NCBI GenBank assembly: GCA_013139395.1 | Contig: WTAX01000134.1 | Coordinates: 1 to 5,525, forward strand | Direction: 5' to 3' | Length of the DNA stretch: 5,525 nucleotides | From: Gammaproteobacteria bacterium | GTDB taxonomy: Bacteria > Pseudomonadota > Gammaproteobacteria > GRL18 | Shown: positions 4,222 to 5,525 of the stretch, piece by piece | Layout: each line of letters starts with the position of its first letter | How positions within the stretch are numbered: position 1 is the first letter of the stretch | The notes under the pieces: generated by a model | Told to the model about the DNA's origin: nothing | The model's database searches: none | What the model saw: only the letters and a program-made list of their open reading frames with translations | Translations under genes and position numbers: made by a program

Positions 4222-5525
4222 TTACAAATTTTTGAAAAAGTTCTTAACTTTATTAACAACTCTTCCAGGTTCACTCTGTAAGTTAGCTTCTTTTTGTAAG
4301 TGAAGAAGCCGTTTATTATCAGAATCCACACTTAAACCTGTACTAATATAAGATTGAGCTTTCTGATAGTTATACTTATCCAACTCACTTCTGGCAAGCA
4401 ATTCGTAGCGGTAAACAACATCTTTAACACCCTTTTTTGCTTCCTTATTATTTTTATCTAATTCTAAAACTTTTTGGAAGTAATAGAGGGCATTATCATT
4501 TAAAGGTGTCGTTAAATTGTATTTTTTTAATGAACTTTTTCCTTTTGACAGGAAATTTTTAATACTTGAGCGTTGATTTAATTGCTTTTTTTGACGTGAC
4601 AATTGTTTTTGACGTTCAAGCGCTTTTTTTGCCTGAGCTATTTCAATATTTTTTTTCTCTATGGCAGCTTCTTGCTGCTGTTGCTTAAGTAATATTTCAC
4701 TTTCAAATTCATTTTTTTTCTCAATTAAAGCCTGCTCTCTAAGTTTTAAATCGTGTAACTTTTCATTAGAAACTAAATCAGTTGTTTCAGCTTTAGAAGT
4801 AGTTGAGGGCTTAAGCTCATTAAGCTTTTTTTCATTTGTTGTTATTTTAATTTTACTAATAGCTGTTTTATCATCGGTAACAGTTGTATTAATAAATAAA
4901 AGATACAAAGAAATTAATAAAGTAATACTAATGAAAGAATATAAAAAATAACTTTTATACTGCTTCATCTTTTTTTGATTAACATATTCTACTACAACAT
5001 CAGTATCAATGAGTTTAGTTTCAGATGAGGTTTTATTCAGGTTAGGATGTTGTTTTAAGTATTGCTTAACAAAACGGGTAACAAGTTTTGCATCGGACAA
5101 ACGTTCATCAGGTGATTTTGCTAAAAGACTGTTCAATAGCGGTTGAAGTTCATGAAGTTCGTCAGATAATTTAGGGATAGGTTTTTGAATACTATTAGCA
5201 ATTGTTTCCAGATCGGTTTCACCCGTAAAAGGTTTTTTCCCCATTAACATTTCGTACATCATAACGCCCAGACTATAGATATCAGTGCGATAATCGAAGG
5301 GTTTACCCTGAATTAATTCAGGGGAGGCATAAGATGGACTTGCATAAAGCTCATCAGGACATAAATCAACTTCTTTTTTTGGTTCAATTCTATGAGAAAT
5401 TCCGAAATCTGTTATTAATGGACAATCCTTGCTGCGAAATAATATATTAGCAGGTTTTATGTCACCATGAATAATACCCTGTTTATGTACCAGGTGAAGT
5501 GCATCTGAAATTTGACTAATAATGT
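4222..5525 (-). CDS. Transmembrane Ser/Thr protein kinase, N-terminus cut by window edge
   Basis: The reading frame is open to the window end, so 434 codons are touched and the start lies outside. An internal ATG at 5262 is not the start: 87 further codons upstream carry core kinase motifs. Numbering from the first complete codon (5523-5521), visible motifs are the catalytic loop HGDIKPAN (19-26, catalytic D21, K23, N26), DFG (39-41), an SPSYASPE segment equivalent to APE (62-69), 'DIYSLG' (81-86), and a C-lobe ending near 157 with 'PDERLSDA'. The glycine loop and ATP-binding lysine must lie off the edge. A single TM segment (about 192-211) follows a lysine-rich stretch, which predicts a cytoplasmic kinase and an external tail. 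The tail has a Lys/Gln/Glu-rich coiled coil (about 254-319) and TPR-like helices (about 345-413). This is a Hanks-type (PknB-like) kinase that phosphorylates Ser/Thr on proteins. HGD replaces HRD. It is probably co-transcribed with the FHA gene downstream. Confidence 0.93.
   Translation of the reverse strand, partial: IISQISDALHLVHKQGIIHGDIKPANILFRSKDCPLITDFGISHRIEPKKEVDLCPDELYASPSYASPELIQGKPFDYRTDIYSLGVMMYEMLMGKKPFTGETDLETIANSIQKPIPKLSDELHELQPLLNSLLAKSPDERLSDAKLVTRFVKQYLKQHPNLNKTSSETKLIDTDVVVEYVNQKKMKQYKSYFLYSFISITLLISLYLLFINTTVTDDKTAISKIKITTNEKKLNELKPSTTSKAETTDLVSNEKLHDLKLREQALIEKKNEFESEILLKQQQQEAAIEKKNIEIAQAKKALERQKQLSRQKKQLNQRSSIKNFLSKGKSSLKKYNLTTPLNDNALYYFQKVLELDKNNKEAKKGVKDVVYRYELLARSELDKYNYQKAQSYISTGLSVDSDNKRLLHLQKEANLQSEPGRVVNKVKNFFKNL

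Noticed and set aside
4661..4951. Open reading frame of 96 codons on plus, Ser/Cys- and hydrophobic-rich
   Set aside because: It is antisense to the kinase coiled-coil region; the Ser/Phe/Cys runs are the mirror of Lys/Gln/Glu codons. No supporting start signals.
4222..5262. Reading the kinase gene as a 346-codon protein starting at 5262
   Set aside because: The frame stays open to the window end, and the upstream codons encode HGDIKPAN, DFG and SPE motifs, so this ATG is internal.

Overview
The window is strongly A+T-rich DNA. It most likely comes from a sulfur-oxidising gammaproteobacterium, free-living or symbiotic; genus cannot be fixed from this sequence. The main evidence is a complete ATP sulfurylase (sat) that, from recall, closely resembles the homo-oligomeric Sat of purple sulfur and thiotrophic gammaproteobacteria such as Allochromatium. 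The other four genes encode signal-transduction parts of the eukaryotic-like Ser/Thr phosphorylation type, common in metabolically versatile gammaproteobacteria.

Layout from left to right. Positions 55-675 (minus) encode a DUF4388-like adaptor. Positions 801-2018 (minus) encode a membrane dCache-HAMP protein with no output domain. A 356-bp divergent intergenic region follows. It holds an 18-bp perfect palindrome near the dCache-HAMP start, promoter-like hexamers on both strands, and a consensus FNR/ANR-type box (TTGAT-N4-ATCAA) upstream of sat. sat lies on plus at 2375-3565 and ends at a strong bidirectional terminator (3596-3632). An FHA-domain protein (3665-4135, minus) is preceded in the same direction by a transmembrane Ser/Thr kinase (4222 to beyond 5525, minus). 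The kinase gene runs off the right edge, so its N-lobe is missing; the catalytic loop, DFG and APE-like motifs can be read in the open frame reaching the window end.

Functional reading (inference). The kinase and FHA genes look like a co-transcribed pair: a membrane Ser/Thr kinase with a predicted periplasmic coiled-coil/TPR tail, and a soluble phosphothreonine reader. The dCache-HAMP and DUF4388 genes look like a second pair: a periplasmic ligand sensor with no output domain of its own, and a small cytoplasmic adaptor carrying a TxxD motif that could be an FHA ligand. sat sits between the pairs in the opposite orientation. Its codon use suggests high expression, and its upstream region suggests control by an oxygen- or redox-responsive CRP/FNR-family regulator. 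Sat would run in the ATP-forming direction (APS + PPi to ATP + sulfate) as the last step of sulfite oxidation. I see no RNA genes, CRISPR arrays, insertion sequences or phage genes.
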